NCBI GenBank assembly: GCA_041487535.1
Contig: JBGPNM010000055.1
Span: forward strand, 1-7,332
From: JANWHZ01 sp041487535
Lineage (GTDB): Bacteria; Patescibacteriota; Saccharimonadia; Saccharimonadales; UBA4665
Length of the DNA stretch: 7,332 nucleotides
Direction: 5' to 3'
Shown: piece by piece, positions 5,548 through 7,332 of the stretch
Layout: each line of letters begins with the position of its first letter
How positions within the stretch are numbered: the first letter of the stretch is position 1
Notes under the pieces: model-generated
What the model saw: the letters and a program-made list of their open reading frames with translations, nothing else
Database searches by the model: none
Told to the model about the DNA's origin: nothing
Made by a program: the position numbers and the translations under genes

Positions 5548-6282
5548 CTACTCATATCGCTCGATAAGCTGGGCCAGTTCCTCCAAAAACGCCGGCCGCC
5601 GTTCGGTCGGAATTACGTAGTAGAACCGGCTGAACAGCTGCGCCGGCCTCAGCTCGCGGGCAACATGCTGCATGGGGTCGTCCAGGCGATGCGGTTCCTC
5701 CATCACCAGCGTATCGCCGGCAGACGTGCCGGGGTAGGGGATATCGTCGGTAACCAGCCGCCACCGCTGACCGGCCGGGATAACTCCGGTTTCGCGGGCG
5801 ACAGCCTGCAGCTGCTGGCAGCGCGGCCCGTGGCTGGCGCCAGTCACGTGGATAACGCTGTTGATGTCGTGCTCAGCGAACATGCAGGCGGCGTTGGCGA
5901 TTTCCTCTTTGGTATTACGGGTGATGTTATCTACGACCGCCGAATCGACAAGCTTTCTGACCTTTTCCTTGGCGGCTGACCAGCGCGGATGGCTGCTGAT
6001 AGTGGGAATCAGGTTCAGGTCATTAAATTTCGATATAAACAGTTGCTTGGTGATATCCGCTTCGCTCCGCCCGTCAGGACTCGTCGAGCCGCCTGATCCG
6101 ATGATTAATAATGCGATGTTCGACGGGCCTTCATCCAGCATGGCCAATACAGCCGTCGGCAGCGTTCCCAGCCGGCCGACATCCGGCGGACCCCATACCA
6201 TTTCTTCCCAGCCGCGTGCCTGCAGATTACGCCCGTGTATCAGCAAGCCGGTACGAGCCCTATACGATGAACGCTCTGACAT
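5548..6282 (-). CDS. YdcF/DUF218-family protein
   Basis: The 244-residue protein follows the DUF218 (YdcF/ElyC-like) pattern. LLIIGSGGS (58-66) is the strand and glycine turn. RSEADITKQLF (72-82) is the SEA helix. RNTKEEIANAACMF (122-135) is the NT.EE..NA helix. VIHVTGASHGPRCQQLQ (143-159) is the VT..H..R segment, with H151 and R154. Members have a Rossmann-like fold. ElyC affects envelope and peptidoglycan precursor metabolism in E. coli, while YdcF was reported to bind S-adenosylmethionine, so no reaction can be assigned. No membrane helix is visible in this form, unlike ElyC, which suggests a cytoplasmic protein. The frame is open upstream to 6429. The shorter start at 6282 is preferred because a TTGCCA-16-TATACT promoter lies directly before it and the conserved fold begins at about residue 11. 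The C-terminal 75 residues are less typical. Confidence 0.7.
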   Translation of the reverse strand: MSERSSYRARTGLLIHGRNLQARGWEEMVWGPPDVGRLGTLPTAVLAMLDEGPSNIALLIIGSGGSTSPDGRSEADITKQLFISKFNDLNLIPTISSHPRWSAAKEKVRKLVDSAVVDNITRNTKEEIANAACMFAEHDINSVIHVTGASHGPRCQQLQAVARETGVIPAGQRWRLVTDDIPYPGTSAGDTLVMEEPHRLDDPMQHVARELRPAQLFSRFYYVIPTERRPAFLEELAQLIERYE

Positions 6283-6293
6283 AGTATTTACGC

Positions 6294-6321
6294 AGTATAG
6301 CGCGTGAGCGTCATCTGGCAA
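6294..6321 (-). promoter_or_regulatory. Promoter of the YdcF-like gene, near-leaderless
   Basis: On the minus strand TTGCCA (6321-6316) and TATACT (6299-6294) are 16 nt apart. The -10 box ends 11 nt before the ATG at 6282, predicting a leader of about 5 nt. No Shine-Dalgarno is present. It lies within the possible upstream extension of the frame, which argues against the longer protein. Confidence 0.6.
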
Positions 6322-6420
6322 GAGCGACGCCCCGGCTGCAGTTTCACCGGGCACATGTTGGGCGCTACGCTTGATGATCCGCTTAGCCTGATAAATTGAC
6401 AACAACACTGCTATACGTGC

Positions 6421-6435
6421 GCATAACAATTATGC
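6421..6435. promoter_or_regulatory. Perfect palindrome between the YdcF-like and membrane-protein genes
   Basis: GCATAACAATTATGC has perfect 6-nt arms (GCATAA and TTATGC) around a 3-nt centre. It lies in the divergent control region 13 bp before the membrane-protein start and just downstream of a TTGACA hexamer (6396-6401). Its place suggests an operator for one or both genes. Which protein binds is unknown. Confidence 0.4.
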
Positions 6436-6447
6436 TTAAATGATCGC

Positions 6448-7332
6448 ATGATACAACAGCCGGTCAAAATAAACACGAAAAACGCTCCCGCCGAACAAAA
6501 AACCCACCACGTAAGGACGTTCTTTGCCTCGCTATTCGGCCTGGCTGCACTGTTTCTTATATTTGCCAGCATCGTAACTGTCTGGCTAAACCAAACGCTG
6601 ACCAATCCTCAGCTCTTCGTCAGCACCCTGGCGCCGTTAGCCAACCAACCTGATGTACAAAATTTTATCGCCGTAAAAGCCACCGACGCTCTTCTTACAA
6701 ACGCACCGACCGCCGATGTCGCAATGGCTTTGCTGCCGGTAAGCAAAGTCGCTGGCCAACCGGTGAGCCAACTGCGCGCCGAGTTACAACCCGTTATCAA
6801 CCAAAACATGCTGCAAGTAGTCCGCACGCCGCAGTTTGCTGCTTTGTGGAGGGGCACACTGCAGTCGGCGCATACGCAATTCATGACGCAGCTAAACTCG
6901 GACACGCCAAATGTGACGCTCGATTTGCGCCCGGCCATAACCGGCGCCATCGACCTGTTCGGCGCGACGAAGCTCCGGATTGTCAGTGACAAGATAACGC
7001 TTGGCGCCGATAGCGGCACAATTCACATCAAGGGGGCCATGCTACACAAAATTCGCGTGTATTATCGCCTGTTCCAAGAAGGCACCATAGGAATAATTGC
7101 GCTGGCTGTCATTGCGGCAGTCCTATGCGTCGTTATATCCGTCCAGCACATGAGGACCCTGCGGCGCATATTGCTGGGCACGGGTATTATCGCGCTCGTG
7201 CTAGCGCTGGCTTTAACTGCACCGTCACTTATTGCCTCGTCTTCAGGCTCACTACAGCAAAAGGCGACTATCGCAATAATACATACGCTCTTCCATAATC
7301 TGCAGCTGGCGAGCCTTATTTTAGGAGTAACC
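6448..7332 (+). CDS. Multi-pass membrane protein with large extracytoplasmic domain, C-terminus cut by window edge
   Basis: The frame runs 295 codons to the window end without a stop. A polar N-terminus of about 24 residues is followed by membrane segment 1 (about 25-47), a 160-residue mostly polar region (48-210), segment 2 (about 212-232), a short basic loop MRTLRR (235-240), segment 3 (about 241-258) and the start of a fourth (about 281 on). The positive-inside rule puts the large domain outside. It has the pattern of an uncharacterised membrane family that I associate with Actinobacteria: a WLNQTLTNPQLFVSTLAPLA start (46-65), then RTPQFAALWRGTLQSAHTQF (126-145) with F130, W134 and H142, then a VTLDLRPAI strand (156-164). 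I know of no function. The start has no Shine-Dalgarno. A TATGCT box (6431-6436) is 11 nt upstream but lacks a matching -35. An in-frame TAA at 6424-6426 bounds the N-terminus. It is divergent from the YdcF-like gene. Confidence 0.72.
   Translation, partial: MIQQPVKINTKNAPAEQKTHHVRTFFASLFGLAALFLIFASIVTVWLNQTLTNPQLFVSTLAPLANQPDVQNFIAVKATDALLTNAPTADVAMALLPVSKVAGQPVSQLRAELQPVINQNMLQVVRTPQFAALWRGTLQSAHTQFMTQLNSDTPNVTLDLRPAITGAIDLFGATKLRIVSDKITLGADSGTIHIKGAMLHKIRVYYRLFQEGTIGIIALAVIAAVLCVVISVQHMRTLRRILLGTGIIALVLALALTAPSLIASSSGSLQQKATIAIIHTLFHNLQLASLILGVT

Noticed and set aside
5539..6307. Two long plus-strand frames (146 and 148 codons)
   Set aside because: Both are antisense to the YdcF-like gene, whose conserved motifs and promoter are clear.
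6609..7019. 136-codon minus-strand frame
   Set aside because: Antisense to the membrane-protein gene, which runs 295 codons with proper helices and outer domain.
1..7332. Alternative genetic code (TGA recoded to glycine, as in some Candidate Phyla Radiation lineages)
   Set aside because: TGA ends the Crp/Fnr, HAD and PH-domain genes at expected lengths and does not occur inside any supported gene.

Overview
The window carries nine protein-coding genes I can support, two of them cut by the window edges. I see no rRNA, tRNA, CRISPR array or insertion sequence. All genes read through with the standard code, with TGA used as a stop. Gene content suggests a member of the Candidate Phyla Radiation, most likely a Saccharibacteria-like (TM7) lineage. 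The pointers are a Wzx/MATE-type flippase, a short Crp/Fnr regulator, a membrane-anchored cupredoxin with an HDH motif instead of the blue-copper Cys-His-Met loop, a LysM protein with a C-terminal membrane anchor, and many genes with no leader. This assignment is inference from protein character, not from a marker gene.

Layout: (1) 1-1328, minus strand, the N-terminal 442 residues of an oligosaccharide flippase running off the left edge. (2) 1329-1548, a divergent control region with a sigma-70-like promoter overlapping a 9-bp dyad. (3) 1549-2214, plus, a Crp/Fnr-family regulator. (4) 2222-2638, minus, a cupredoxin-like protein converging on the regulator with only 7 bp between them. (5) 2797-3282, minus, a LysM protein. 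(6) 3425-4408, plus, a HAD-family hydrolase, divergent from the LysM gene. (7) 4600-5085, plus, a bacterial PH-domain protein with a strong Shine-Dalgarno. (8) 5178-5447, minus, an 89-residue protein I do not recognise. (9) 5548-6282, minus, a YdcF/DUF218-family protein. (10) 6448-7332, plus, a multi-pass membrane protein with a large extracytoplasmic domain, cut at the right edge.

Several products belong to the cell envelope: the flippase exports glycan precursors, the LysM protein probably contacts peptidoglycan, the cupredoxin and the last membrane protein face outward, and YdcF-like proteins are often linked to envelope metabolism. Genes are mostly single units in divergent or convergent pairs, so no operon or multigene system is evident.

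The most striking feature is how genes start. The LysM, HAD, YdcF-like, cupredoxin and (proximal) Crp genes each have a -10 hexamer ending 5 to 11 nt before the start codon and no Shine-Dalgarno, which predicts leaderless or near-leaderless mRNAs. The PH-domain and 89-residue genes instead have full AGGAGG sites. The window therefore shows two modes of translation initiation side by side. I see no convincing evidence of a novel multigene defence or mobile system here.
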